A stretch of 64,000 nt of DNA. It comes from Chryseobacterium indologenes (lineage in GTDB: Bacteria; Bacteroidota; Bacteroidia; Flavobacteriales; Weeksellaceae). Shown piece by piece: positions 17,113 through 25,113 of this stretch (position 1 is its first letter; each line of letters starts with the position of its first letter). Where the stretch lies: NCBI GenBank assembly GCA_001013295.1, contig LAZY01000017.1, positions 1 to 64,000 of the forward strand, written 5' to 3'. The notes under the pieces are model-generated. The model saw only the letters and a program-made list of their open reading frames with translations, was not told where the DNA came from and made no database searches. The position numbers were made by a program, and so were the translations under genes.

Positions 17113-18183
17113 ATGAATATTAGAAAAATTTTATCTTTTGCAGCTGCTTCCATGTTACTTTTCAATGTTTCATGTAGCACAGACAGCAGCTATGAAGAAA
17201 CTATTGACGGAACTGTTAGATTTGATTCCGGAGTCCTTATTACCAATGAAGGAGGGTTTACAACAACAACCTCTGAAGTTTCTTACGTGAGCAATAATCT
17301 TGCGACAGTATTTAACAAGATCTATGGAGCAAGTAATAATAATGAGCCTTTAGGAAAAGTGCTTCAGAGTATGGGGTTCAATGGAGACCGTGCTTATTTG
17401 GTTTCCAACCTTCCTAATAAAATTGAAATTGTAAACCGTTTCACATTCAAAAAACAGGCTACTGTAACTGCCAATCTTGATGGTGCCAGATATATCGCAT
17501 TTTCAGGAAATCAGTATTATGTAACCAATAGTAATTTTACTACACTTAAGAGAAAACTTAACGTGTATAATATTTCAGATAACTCTTTTGTAAAAAGTAT
17601 CGACCTTACAAACGCTGCTGAAAAAGTAGTGGAAGCAAGTGGAAGTATCGTTGTACAGTCTGACGGTGTAGGCTACGATGCAAGCTGGAATCCGATCCCG
17701 ACCGGTTATACGGTAACGGTTGTAAACCCAACTACCAATACGATCAGCAAAACAGTAAATCTTCCAACTGAAGGGATTATTAAAGATCTTATCTCGTATA
17801 AAGGAAATGCATACGTTCTGGTTTCAGGAGATACCAACTCATTTATCTATAAAATCAATACAACAAACGGAACTTATGAAACAACGACTTTGACAGCAAT
17901 GCCTAAAGTTCAGAAACTGAGAGCCGATAATGACAGATTCTATTTCATCACGAATACCAATAAAATATATGCAATGACTATCGGATCTTCAACGGTTCCA
18001 ACAAAAATTATTGCAACAGCTGTAGGTGATGTATATGGATTTGACGTAATAGACGGTAAAATTTTTGCAGCAGATGCCAGCTATACTACAGATGGTAAAG
18101 TAAATGTTTATGATGCTGTGAATGGTACTTTATTGAAAAACTTCACTGCAGGAATCGGAACAAACGGATTCTATAAAAACTAA
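17113..18183 (+). CDS. BtuG-like cobalamin-binding surface lipoprotein
   Basis: A 356-residue lipoprotein (signal peptide with lipobox LLFNVSC, then STDSSYEE). The rest consists of repeating beta-strands typical of a YncE/DUF5074-like seven-bladed propeller, with blade motifs such as KIEIVNRFTFKKQATV, YTVTVVNPTTNTISKTV and GKVNVYDAVNGTLLKNF. In Bacteroides, BtuG propeller lipoproteins sit on BtuB and capture B12 at very high affinity. This gene follows the receptor by 16 bases under the same riboswitch, so the same role is inferred. The acidic residues after the cysteine are compatible with a surface-export signal. Confidence 0.82.
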   Translation: MNIRKILSFAAASMLLFNVSCSTDSSYEETIDGTVRFDSGVLITNEGGFTTTTSEVSYVSNNLATVFNKIYGASNNNEPLGKVLQSMGFNGDRAYLVSNLPNKIEIVNRFTFKKQATVTANLDGARYIAFSGNQYYVTNSNFTTLKRKLNVYNISDNSFVKSIDLTNAAEKVVEASGSIVVQSDGVGYDASWNPIPTGYTVTVVNPTTNTISKTVNLPTEGIIKDLISYKGNAYVLVSGDTNSFIYKINTTNGTYETTTLTAMPKVQKLRADNDRFYFITNTNKIYAMTIGSSTVPTKIIATAVGDVYGFDVIDGKIFAADASYTTDGKVNVYDAVNGTLLKNFTAGIGTNGFYKN

Positions 18184-18243
18184 ATATAGCGCTTAGGCGA
18201 TATACCCAATAATTTTTTATTTTTTCATCATTTGTGTTTTTTT

Positions 18244-18278
18244 CCGGCCGGTTTCTTCGAAACCGGCCGGCTTTGTTT
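18244..18278 (+). terminator. Terminator of the B12 operon
   Basis: CCGGCCGGTTT (18244-18254) pairs perfectly with AAACCGGCCGG (18260-18270) around CTTCG, followed by CTTTGTTT. Confidence 0.8.
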
Positions 18279-18298
18279 ACAACAGTTGGTATAGGCAT

Positions 18299-18339
18299 AA
18301 AAAAGCCCGGCGGGATGGAACATCCCGCCGGGCTTTTTT
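18299..18339. terminator. Bidirectional terminator before cca
   Basis: AAAGCCCGGCGGGATG and CATCCCGCCGGGCTTT form a perfect long stem with a GAA loop, with A-run and T-run on either side. It separates the convergent B12 operon and cca gene. Confidence 0.9.
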
Positions 18340-18356
18340 ATGTATCATCAATGGAA

Positions 18357-19778
18357 TTAAATAATTGTTAACCCCAGTTTCTCCGCTTCAGCAATTACAA
18401 ATTGAGTGGCTTCTTCCTTTTCATTAGGAATTTCGCCTTCAAGAATAGCTTCTTTTACTTTTTCTTTCAGAATCCCGATTTCACGTCCCGGTTTAAGATT
18501 GAACATTTCCATGATCTCTTCACCGGTAATAGGTGGCTGGAAGTTCCTTACATGGTCTTTTTCCTCCACTTCTTTGATCTTTACCGCTACATATTCAAAA
18601 TTCTTTTTGAACTTATCCTGTTTTTTAGAATTTTTAGTGGTAATATCTGCTTTGCAAAGGGTAAAAAGATCTTCCAGATTTTCTCCTGCATCAAACAAGA
18701 GTCTTCTCAGTGCAGCATCCGAAGCATCATCCGTAATCAAGGCGATAGGGCGGGATGACAGTTTTACCATTTTCTGAACGTATTTCATGTCACTTCCCAA
18801 AGGCAGTTTCAGGCGCTGGAAAAGAGTCTTTACCATTTTTGAACCTAGAAATTCATGTCCATGGAAAGTCCAGCCCGTACCTTCTACAAATTTCTTCGTA
18901 GGGGCTTTGCCGATGTCATGGAGCAGGGCAGACCAACGAAGCCAGAGGTTATCAGTATTCTCTGAAATATTGTCAACAACTTCAAGAGTATGGTAAAAAT
19001 TATCTTTATGGGTTTGTCCTTCAACCTCTTCTACACCTTTTAGCTCGATCAGTTCCGGAATGATCAGTTTTAAAAGTCCGGTTTGTTCCATCAGTTTTAA
19101 GCCTACAGAAGGTTTTGCAGACATCATGATCTTATTAAACTCCACCATGATTCTTTCCATAGAAACAATTTTGATTCTTTCGGCTTCCTGTTGGATCGCA
19201 TGCAAAGAATTTTCTTCAATGGTAAAGCTTAATGTAGACGCAAAACGTACCGCTCTCATCATTCGCAACGGATCATCAGAATAGGTCTGAGCAGGTTCAA
19301 GAGGGGTTCGTAAAATCTCTTTTTCGAGATCATCAATTCCATTGAACGGATCAATAAGTTCCCCGAAATTATCCTTATTTAAAGAAATCGCCATTGCATT
19401 AATGGTAAAATCTCTTCTCTTCTGGTCATCTTCAAGGCTGCCTCCTTCCACTTCCGGTTTTCTGCTGTTTTCTGTATAGCTTTCCTTTCTTGCTCCCACA
19501 AATTCCAGTTCAAGATCTTTATACTTGATCATTGCTGTTCCGTAAGTTTTGAAAACAGAAACTTTTAACTTGGGATCGATGTCCTGTGCAACATTTTGAG
19601 CAAGCTCAATACCACTTTGCTCCGTTACAAAGTCAATATCTGTAGAAGCCTTTCTTTTCATTAAAAGGTCACGAACGTATCCACCTACAATATAGACAGA
19701 CTGATTGTTCCTTTCTGCAGCTTCAGAAATTATTTTAAAAAGTTTTAAATTCTTATTTTGATTAAGATTAATTTTCAT
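18357..19778 (-). CDS. cca: CCA tRNA nucleotidyltransferase with HD domain
   Basis: A 473-residue enzyme that adds or repairs the 3' CCA of tRNAs. Start 19778 (MKINLNQNK) is preferred to a TTG six codons upstream. The nucleotidyltransferase head has GGYVRDLL (residues 32-39) and the catalytic carboxylates D47/D49 in STDIDFV. The neck carries RRDFTINAMA and the DDPLRMMRAVRFA motif used in nucleotide selection. An HD phosphohydrolase-like domain follows with LLHDIGKAPT near residue 280 and a GHEFLGSKM histidine. The protein is cytosolic. A poly(A) polymerase activity is an alternative within the same family. Confidence 0.93.
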   Translation of the reverse strand: MKINLNQNKNLKLFKIISEAAERNNQSVYIVGGYVRDLLMKRKASTDIDFVTEQSGIELAQNVAQDIDPKLKVSVFKTYGTAMIKYKDLELEFVGARKESYTENSRKPEVEGGSLEDDQKRRDFTINAMAISLNKDNFGELIDPFNGIDDLEKEILRTPLEPAQTYSDDPLRMMRAVRFASTLSFTIEENSLHAIQQEAERIKIVSMERIMVEFNKIMMSAKPSVGLKLMEQTGLLKLIIPELIELKGVEEVEGQTHKDNFYHTLEVVDNISENTDNLWLRWSALLHDIGKAPTKKFVEGTGWTFHGHEFLGSKMVKTLFQRLKLPLGSDMKYVQKMVKLSSRPIALITDDASDAALRRLLFDAGENLEDLFTLCKADITTKNSKKQDKFKKNFEYVAVKIKEVEEKDHVRNFQPPITGEEIMEMFNLKPGREIGILKEKVKEAILEGEIPNEKEEATQFVIAEAEKLGLTII

Positions 19779-19815
19779 CGTTGATAATAGTGTCAATTTC
19801 TACCAATGCATCTCA

Positions 19816-20160
19816 TTAGTCATAATGAGCGTACATTCTACTAATTTTCCCATCCTTATTAAAAAACATAACCTCTACGGCATGTTTATCCATAATAGAC
19901 TTATAAAATAATGCTACCGAATCTACTCCTGCTGTAGAATGGATCAGATCAAAATGAAGGTCCGGAAATTTATCCAGTGCTTTTCTCCAATATTCACGAA
20001 CAGCTTCTTTACCTTTTAAAGAACTTTCCTTTCCTCCTGTAGCCACTGCTATCATGGGTGTTGTGATCTCTATATCTTCAGAATAATGGGATAGAATATC
20101 CTCCAAATCGTGAGAGTTCCATGCATGTATCCATATCTGAGCAAATTCCTGATGATTCAT
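19816..20160 (-). CDS. NTF2-like (SnoaL-type) protein
   Basis: A 114-residue protein with the cone-shaped alpha+beta layout of the NTF2-like superfamily: an opening helix (FAQIWIHAWNSHDLEDILSHY), a strand YSEDIEITTP, a helix KGKEAVREYWRKALDKFPDL and final strands ending in AHYD. Members may be enzymes or binding proteins; no catalytic residues allow a choice. It has its own -7 element (20187-20194) and lies 37 bases upstream of the cca start. Confidence 0.8.
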   Translation of the reverse strand: MNHQEFAQIWIHAWNSHDLEDILSHYSEDIEITTPMIAVATGGKESSLKGKEAVREYWRKALDKFPDLHFDLIHSTAGVDSVALFYKSIMDKHAVEVMFFNKDGKISRMYAHYD

Positions 20161-20186
20161 AGCATAAATTTTATGAGTTGAGTTTG

Positions 20187-20194
20187 CAAAGATA
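20187..20194 (-). promoter_or_regulatory. -7 promoter element for the NTF2-like gene
   Basis: Minus-strand TATCTTTG, a full TAnnTTTG match, 27 bases before the ATG at 20160. No good -33 box was seen. Confidence 0.5.
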
Positions 20195-20267
20195 GAATTA
20201 AAAAAAAGAAATCCTGCCGATATAAACTGACAAGACTCTAAAAAATAACCGGATCAATACCGGACTT

Positions 20268-20816
20268 TTATTCCCTAAGAACTTTTATCCTGTTATCATT
20301 CCATATTTTGATCACTGAAGATCCGGAATATTTCGAAACTTTTTCTCTGTCTTCCTCCACAGCATAATCTACAAGATTTACCATCTCTTCTGAAATATCA
20401 GAAAATTTAAACGGACTTTTTTCCCCACTGAAATTAGCAGAAGTAGAAACCAAAGGTCTGTTCAGTTTTGAAATCAGTTTTTTGCAAAAATCATTTTTTA
20501 TAAGACGGATACCAATACTTCCGTCTTCCGCCAGAAGTTCTTTGGGTAAGCCTCTTGGATTTTCGTAAACAATAGTTACCGGTTTTTCGCTAAGGTCAAT
20601 GATCTCCCATGCCATCTCAGGAACATCTACAAGATCCTGAAGCCTTTTCTCAGACTCTACAAGAATGATCATGGATTTGTTTTTCTCACGCTTCTTAATG
20701 TCAAAAATTTTATTGACCGCCTCTATATTAGTGGCATCACAACCAATTCCCCAAATCGTGTCAGTAGGGTAAAGAATCGTTCCGCCGGATTTTAATATTT
20801 CGATAATATGTTCCAT
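20268..20816 (-). CDS. tsaC: L-threonylcarbamoyladenylate synthase (YrdC/Sua5 family)
   Basis: A 182-residue cytosolic enzyme of the YrdC family. It makes threonylcarbamoyl-AMP from threonine, bicarbonate and ATP for the t6A37 modification of tRNAs decoding ANN codons. Family motifs are near the N-terminus: GGTILYPTDTIWGIGCDATN (residues 12-31), the IFDIKKREKNKSMIILV block with the basic nucleotide-binding residues, and later SIGIRLIKN and RPLVSTSANFSGE. It is short, without the Sua5 C-terminal domain. A minus-strand promoter is visible just upstream. Confidence 0.92.
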   Translation of the reverse strand: MEHIIEILKSGGTILYPTDTIWGIGCDATNIEAVNKIFDIKKREKNKSMIILVESEKRLQDLVDVPEMAWEIIDLSEKPVTIVYENPRGLPKELLAEDGSIGIRLIKNDFCKKLISKLNRPLVSTSANFSGEKSPFKFSDISEEMVNLVDYAVEEDREKVSKYSGSSVIKIWNDNRIKVLRE

Positions 20817-20842
20817 AATTTACTTACATTCAAAACAGACGA

Positions 20843-20874
20843 TAAAGGTAGAGAATATATGAATTTTGAACAAA
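20843..20874 (-). promoter_or_regulatory. Promoter of tsaC
   Basis: On the minus strand a TTTG (20871-20874) and TACCTTTA (20843-20850, seven of eight bases of TAnnTTTG) are 20 bases apart, upstream of the ATG at 20816. Confidence 0.5.
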
Positions 20875-20986
20875 AAAATGAGCATAAAAAGGATGACGTA
20901 TTGGAGGTTTTTAATTCTAGGCTAAAATGAATGGAATGATGGTAAAGCTAAAACTTTAGAGTTACATTTTTTAACAGATTGGAGAG

Positions 20987-21571
20987 CTATCTATGGAATA
21001 GAGAACTGAAATAACCTTTAGTTTTCGTTTCAATTTTTTTCTGTTTGAGAATTTTTTTAAGATCCATTCTTATCAAATGCTGAGAAAGCAATATTGGGAT
21101 ATTAGACCTATAATTTTCTTTAATTAAAGTATAAAGAATAGAATGATCTTTGAAAAAGATAACTACAGTTTGCTCATAACCTCCGAGACTGTATAGCTCT
21201 GTTGGTTCGTTAAGATATATTAGATTATTTGCAGGTCTAGATATTCTGTAGCGCTTTTGAGCATATCTGATAATCCTATTTTCGGCTTCGGTTTTTGAAA
21301 TATTAAATTTGATTTCTTTTAAATGTTTTTCAGTAAACTTACAATAGAGAATATATAAACTAAAAAAGAATAAACAAGCTGAAACGATATACTCCAAACT
21401 ATTATTAGGTGATAGTATAGTTTTTCTAAATCCCATTATAGAAATTCCGGATAATATTAAAAAAATAACATATAGCATCAAATTATCAAACTTATCCGAC
21501 CATTCTTCTTCAAAAATTAATTTTTTAGTTTGAAGGCTTTTTGTAATGTCTAATTTTTTTAGTGATCTCAT
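20987..21571 (-). CDS. Two-TM membrane protein, paralogue of the 21691-22287 product
   Basis: A 194-residue protein of unknown function. Start 21571 (MRSLKKLDITKSLQTKK) is chosen because it aligns with the start of the neighbouring paralogue; the open frame extends 31 codons further but that part translates repeat DNA. Two transmembrane helices (about residues 30-85: LMLYVIFLILSGISIMGF and IVSACLFFFSLYILYCKF) precede a cytosolic alpha/beta domain containing NLIYLNEPTELYSLGGYEQTV and a C-terminal basic tail. The shape resembles YcxB-like or PH-like membrane proteins, but the match is not firm. Confidence 0.72.
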   Translation of the reverse strand: MRSLKKLDITKSLQTKKLIFEEEWSDKFDNLMLYVIFLILSGISIMGFRKTILSPNNSLEYIVSACLFFFSLYILYCKFTEKHLKEIKFNISKTEAENRIIRYAQKRYRISRPANNLIYLNEPTELYSLGGYEQTVVIFFKDHSILYTLIKENYRSNIPILLSQHLIRMDLKKILKQKKIETKTKGYFSSLFHR

Positions 21572-21616
21572 GGTTAAAAATAAATAAGTTTTCAGATTTT
21601 CGTTAGATTGTTTCAA

Positions 21617-21688
21617 TTCAATAGAAATGGGCTTTAGCCCATTTACCAAAAAATATAAAATCATCTGGCTTTAGCCAAAATTTATCAA
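21617..21688. repeat. Double-hairpin interspersed repeat, copy A
   Basis: The first palindrome is ATGGGCTTTAGCCCAT and the second TGGCTTTAGCCA, about 30 bases apart, preceded by CAATAG and followed by AAAATTTATCAA. It lies between the two paralogous membrane-protein genes. Confidence 0.85.
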
Positions 21689-21690
21689 AA

Positions 21691-22287
21691 TTATAACCCA
21701 TGAAAAAAAGAGTTAAAATAAGTTGTCCGTTTAATAGGTTCAATATATTCTGGCCGCAGTATTTTTTTTAAATCCATTCTGGTAAGATACTGGGAGAACA
21801 GTACAGGGAAATTTGAACGGGAGCCTTCTTTAATTAAGGTGTATAGAATAGCATTGTCTTCAAAGAAAATTATCGTAGTTTGCTCATAATTTTTTCCAAA
21901 GCTATAGAGATCGGTAGGCTCATTAAGAAAAATCAGATTACCTGAAACCTTAGTGATTCTATAATTACATTTTTTTCCGTATTCAATAATTCTTTTTTTT
22001 GCTTCTTGTTTATGAATATCAAATGTAATTTTCTTTAAATGCTTTTCTGTGAATTTAGAGTATATCACGTAGAAACTAAATATCAATGAAGTTGTAGAGA
22101 GAAAATATTCTAAACTATTGTTGAGGGAAGGTTTTATTTCTTTTATACAAAGCATAGATATTCCTGCCAATAATAAAAAAACCAAATAAATGGTAACAGT
22201 ATCAAATTTATCAAACCAGCTCTCTTTAAAAACAAGTCTTTTAGATTGAATACTTTCTGTAATCTTTAATTTTTTTAGTGGTCTCAT
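21691..22287 (-). CDS. Two-TM membrane protein, paralogue of the 20987-21571 product
   Basis: A 198-residue protein with the same plan as its downstream neighbour: a short basic N-terminus (MRPLKKLKITESIQSKRL), two transmembrane helices (VTIYLVFLLLAGISMLCI and FLSTTSLIFSFYVIYSKF), and a cytosolic domain with NLIFLNEPTDLYSFGKNYEQT and ILYTLIKEGSRSNFPVLFSQYL. The two genes are a tandem duplication separated by a copy of the double-hairpin repeat. Function is unknown; conservation of the NEPT-LYS segment between copies marks it as the likely functional core. Confidence 0.75.
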   Translation of the reverse strand: MRPLKKLKITESIQSKRLVFKESWFDKFDTVTIYLVFLLLAGISMLCIKEIKPSLNNSLEYFLSTTSLIFSFYVIYSKFTEKHLKKITFDIHKQEAKKRIIEYGKKCNYRITKVSGNLIFLNEPTDLYSFGKNYEQTTIIFFEDNAILYTLIKEGSRSNFPVLFSQYLTRMDLKKILRPEYIEPIKRTTYFNSFFHGL

Positions 22288-22300
22288 TGATAATTAGGAA

Positions 22301-22323
22301 TAGGTTTTGGCTAAAGCCAATGG
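22301..22323. repeat. Double-hairpin repeat, half copy B (inverted)
   Basis: Only the second palindrome is present, as TTTTGGCTAAAGCCAATGG, in opposite orientation to the neighbouring copies. Confidence 0.65.
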
Positions 22324-22385
22324 ATGATTTGTTTAAATGAAAAGTTCTTATTGATAGTGTATTGTTATGGGGGCTAATATGATTA

Positions 22386-22458
22386 AATTCAATAGAAATG
22401 GGCTTTCACCTCCTTACCCAAAAACATAAAATCATTTGGCTTTAGCGAAAACTTATAG
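22386..22458. repeat. Double-hairpin repeat, copy C (decayed)
   Basis: It keeps CAATAGAAATGGGCTTTC and a TTGGCTTTAGCGAAAACTTAT end. The right arms of both palindromes have mutated (CACCTCC for AGCCCAT; GCGAA for GCCAA). Copies A and C flank the 21691-22287 gene. Confidence 0.75.
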
Positions 22459-22466
22459 GTAATGGC

Positions 22467-22979
22467 TTACATCCACCCCAATTTCGATAAATACCGCTCC
22501 TCAATAATATTCAGGTGATGATAATTGTGTCCTACAATCAGTTTTCCGATGGTTTCTACAGACACTTCATTGCCATTGGCGATTCCTGTGTTCTGTAAAG
22601 CGGAAGGATGAAGGGTATCCAGAAGGATCTGAGAAGATTTTCTTACAAGTTTAAATTCTTCCAGCAAAGATTCCAGACTTCTTTCATCTGCAAATGACTG
22701 ATCGGCATATTCATTTTCGTCAAATCCGGGAAGCTCGTTTTTATCGCCTCTTGCAAAGGCTAACATTCTGTATTGAAAAACTCTTTCCGAATCTGAAAGG
22801 TGAAGCAATAGCCCTTTTAAAGTCCATTTTCCTTCAGCATAAGCAAATCTGGATTGTTCTTCCGTAAGGTTGGAATAAATTCCTATAGTCTTGTCTCCTG
22901 AAATTTTTAATTGCTCCAGCCAGTCTTCGGATGGAATCATATCTAAATATCTCTGAACGTATTTCTGAAACTCTGTCAT
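22467..22979 (-). CDS. DinB-family protein
   Basis: A 170-residue protein of the DinB/YfiT four-helix-bundle superfamily. Three candidate metal-binding histidines lie in the usual places: LLLHLSDSERVFQYR near residue 60, and the pair in IVGHNYHHLNIIEERYL near residues 150-155. Members are often metal-dependent thiol S-transferases, or have lost activity; the substrate is unknown. It is a monocistronic minus-strand gene with unrelated neighbours. Confidence 0.88.
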   Translation of the reverse strand: MTEFQKYVQRYLDMIPSEDWLEQLKISGDKTIGIYSNLTEEQSRFAYAEGKWTLKGLLLHLSDSERVFQYRMLAFARGDKNELPGFDENEYADQSFADERSLESLLEEFKLVRKSSQILLDTLHPSALQNTGIANGNEVSVETIGKLIVGHNYHHLNIIEERYLSKLGWM

Positions 22980-23034
22980 ATTATTTGTTGTGTTAAATGT
23001 GTTTATAGTTTTAAGGTAAATAAATTAGGCAACA

Positions 23035-23062
23035 ATTACTCATTGCTTATTACTCATTACTC
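23035..23062. repeat. Heptamer tandem array (ATTACTC) at the end of an acetyltransferase gene
   Basis: Four ATTACTC units, the second altered to ATTGCTT, directly abut the stop codon of the minus-strand gene at 23061. Read on the minus strand this is a GAGTAAT array immediately after the stop. Confidence 0.75.
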
Positions 23063-23507
23063 ATGAGTTGCTCCACTCGTAGAAATTCACGGAGTCATAA
23101 AGTTCAAAACCGCAGGAAGGGTACAGCTGATTTCCTATATCGTTACTTTTTCCGGTTTCCAGAAGAATACCTGCAGCATTTGATGACCGGCATAATTCTT
23201 TAGATTCTTCGATAAGTTCTTTAGAATAGCCTTTTCCTCTGTGATTGCCATTGACATATAAGTCATTCAGTAACCAGTAGCGTTGCATTCTTGTGGATGA
23301 AAATATAGGATATAATTGAACAAAACCTGTTAATGAGCCGTTTTCCTCTGCGACAAAAATCTCCGAATCTTTATTTTCAATCCTTTCTTGAAGAAAATTG
23401 GCTGCTGCTGGAATATCAGATCCTTTGTGATAGAAAACTCTGTATTGATCAAATAATTCTGCAAGCTGAGGCAAATCGGTAATGACTGCTTTTCTTGTAT
23501 TTTTCAT
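23061..23507 (-). CDS. GNAT-family N-acetyltransferase
   Basis: A 148-residue GNAT protein. The N-terminal helix pair RKAVITDLPQLAELFDQYRVFY is followed by a strand (EIFVAEENGSLTGFVQLY), the motif A region WLLNDLYVNGNHRGKGYSKELIEES with the CoA loop, and a C-terminal motif B helix ending in YPSCGFELYDSVNFYEW. It is close in shape to acetyltransferases acting on small amines or antibiotics, but the substrate cannot be read from sequence. It lies 80 bases upstream of the DinB gene and 65 bases downstream of the cystathionine enzyme. Confidence 0.87.
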   Translation of the reverse strand: MKNTRKAVITDLPQLAELFDQYRVFYHKGSDIPAAANFLQERIENKDSEIFVAEENGSLTGFVQLYPIFSSTRMQRYWLLNDLYVNGNHRGKGYSKELIEESKELCRSSNAAGILLETGKSNDIGNQLYPSCGFELYDSVNFYEWSNS

Positions 23508-23572
23508 AGTACATTTTGTGATGATAATAAAATGAGAAGAATAATTAAATCCTTCTCATTGTATATGGTCGA

Positions 23573-24712
23573 TTAAGAAAAAGCTTTCTCCAGATCTGCG
23601 ATAAGATCTTCTGCATCTTCAATACCTACACTTAAACGAACAAGGTCATCAGTGATCCCTAATTCAGCACGTTTTTCAGCAGGAATAGAAGCGTGAGTCA
23701 TTAAAGCAGGGTGATTTGCCAAAGACTCTACACCACCTAAAGATTCAGCTAAGGTGAATACTCTTACTTTTTCTAAGAATTTGATCGCATCTTCTTTTTT
23801 ACCGGATTTGAAAGTGAAAGAAACCATTCCTCCGGATTCCTTCATCTGAGATTTTGCCAATTCATACTGAGGGTGAGATTCTAATCCCGGATAAATTACT
23901 TTATCTACTGCAGGATGAGATTCAAGGTATTTTGCGACAGCAAGACCGTTGTCAGAGTGTCTCTGCATTCTTAAAGCTAAAGTTTTGATTCCTCTCAATA
24001 CAAGGTAAGAATCGTGAGGTCCCAAAATACCACCGCTTGCAAACTGAATGAAGTGAAGTTTTTCTCCTAATTCAGCATCTTTGGCAATAAGAGCTCCGGC
24101 AATAACGTCAGAGTGTCCACCAAGATATTTCGTTGCAGAGTGCATTACAATATCAGCTCCCAGATCAATAGGTCTCTGGATATAAGGGGTAGCAAAAGTA
24201 TTGTCTACCGCTACTAAAATATCTTTTCCTTTAGCAATTTCCACTACCGCTTTGATGTCTACCAGTTTCATCAATGGGTTGGTTGGAGTTTCTACCCAGA
24301 TCAGCTTGGTTTTGTCTGTGATCACCTCTGCAATTTTAGATACATCATCAAAATTAATGAAAGTGAATTTCAACTGGTATTTTTCAAAAAGTCTGGTAAA
24401 CATTCTGTAAGTACCACCATAAAGGTCGTCTACAGCAATCACTTCATCACCAGGATTCAATAATTTCAAAACGCAGTCAATAGCTGCAAGTCCGGAACCG
24501 AAAGCCAATCCTCTTGCTCCGTTTTCAATACTTGCTAAAGAATCTTCCAATGCCTGTCTTGTAGGGTTGGCAGCTCTTGAATATTCATATCCGGAATGTA
24601 CACCCGGGCTTTTCTGTGCAAACGTAGAGGTTAAAAATACAGGAACATTTACAGATCCTGTTGCAGATTCATGATGCTGCCCTCCGTGAATTACTTTGGT
24701 ATTAAAATTCAT
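23573..24712 (-). CDS. Cystathionine gamma-synthase / gamma-lyase (PLP enzyme)
   Basis: A 379-residue cytosolic enzyme of the Cys/Met-metabolism PLP family. The Schiff-base lysine is K195 in HSATKYLGGHSD. Other family signatures are SGYEYSRAANPTR (phosphate and substrate contacts, Y43/R46), the YGGTYRMF tyrosine near residue 99, WVETPTNP and VDNTFATPY. It makes cystathionine from an acylated homoserine and cysteine, or cleaves cystathionine to cysteine; synthase and lyase cannot be told apart from sequence alone. It lies downstream of gldC with 45 bases between. Confidence 0.88.
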   Translation of the reverse strand: MNFNTKVIHGGQHHESATGSVNVPVFLTSTFAQKSPGVHSGYEYSRAANPTRQALEDSLASIENGARGLAFGSGLAAIDCVLKLLNPGDEVIAVDDLYGGTYRMFTRLFEKYQLKFTFINFDDVSKIAEVITDKTKLIWVETPTNPLMKLVDIKAVVEIAKGKDILVAVDNTFATPYIQRPIDLGADIVMHSATKYLGGHSDVIAGALIAKDAELGEKLHFIQFASGGILGPHDSYLVLRGIKTLALRMQRHSDNGLAVAKYLESHPAVDKVIYPGLESHPQYELAKSQMKESGGMVSFTFKSGKKEDAIKFLEKVRVFTLAESLGGVESLANHPALMTHASIPAEKRAELGITDDLVRLSVGIEDAEDLIADLEKAFS

Positions 24713-24717
24713 AATAT

Positions 24718-24757
24718 TTTATAATTGTTACATTGGTAAACTGGTACATTGCTACAT
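24718..24757. repeat. Post-stop repeat element after gldC
   Basis: On the minus strand, immediately after the gldC stop, the sequence reads AATGTAGCAATGTACCAG then TTTACCAATGTAACAATT. The same wording (AATGTACCAGTGTACCAG) occurs directly after the nadE stop at 29260. Confidence 0.6.
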
Positions 24758-25081
24758 TTATTTAATTGCGGATTTAATGGCAAATTCTTCTGCAATCTCT
24801 TCCAGCCATTGCGCTACATCTTCCTCTCCTGTAGCTCTCTGATAAGTATTTCCTAAAGATACCAGAATTTGGTGGATGAACATTTTCATTTGGTCTACAG
24901 GCATTTCTTTCGTCCAAAGATCGATTCTTAAAGCTTCCATTGCCTTGTCATCCCATACAGAGATCATAGTCGCTTTGGTTGCTTCCTTTTCAACGCCTCC
25001 ATCCTGAGCGTTCCATGTAATGTTCTCAGGAATATGATTTTCATCCAGCTCTACATCTATCGTAATCTGAGTCTTTCTCAT
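24758..25081 (-). CDS. gldC: Gliding motility protein GldC
   Basis: A 107-residue cytosolic protein matching GldC: MRKTQITIDVELDENHIPENITWNAQ-type opening (residues 1-26), ATKATMISVWDD, LRIDLWTKEMPVDQMKMF and QILVSLGNTYQRATG. GldC occurs throughout Bacteroidota next to gldB and supports assembly or stability of the gliding/T9SS machinery; its exact role is unresolved. It lies 32 bases downstream of gldB, the conserved gldB-gldC order. Its presence does not prove gliding, since many non-gliding relatives keep it. Confidence 0.93.
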   Translation of the reverse strand: MRKTQITIDVELDENHIPENITWNAQDGGVEKEATKATMISVWDDKAMEALRIDLWTKEMPVDQMKMFIHQILVSLGNTYQRATGEEDVAQWLEEIAEEFAIKSAIK

Positions 25082-25113
25082 TTTTCTATTTTTTCTAAAT
25101 TCTAAATTGTCTC

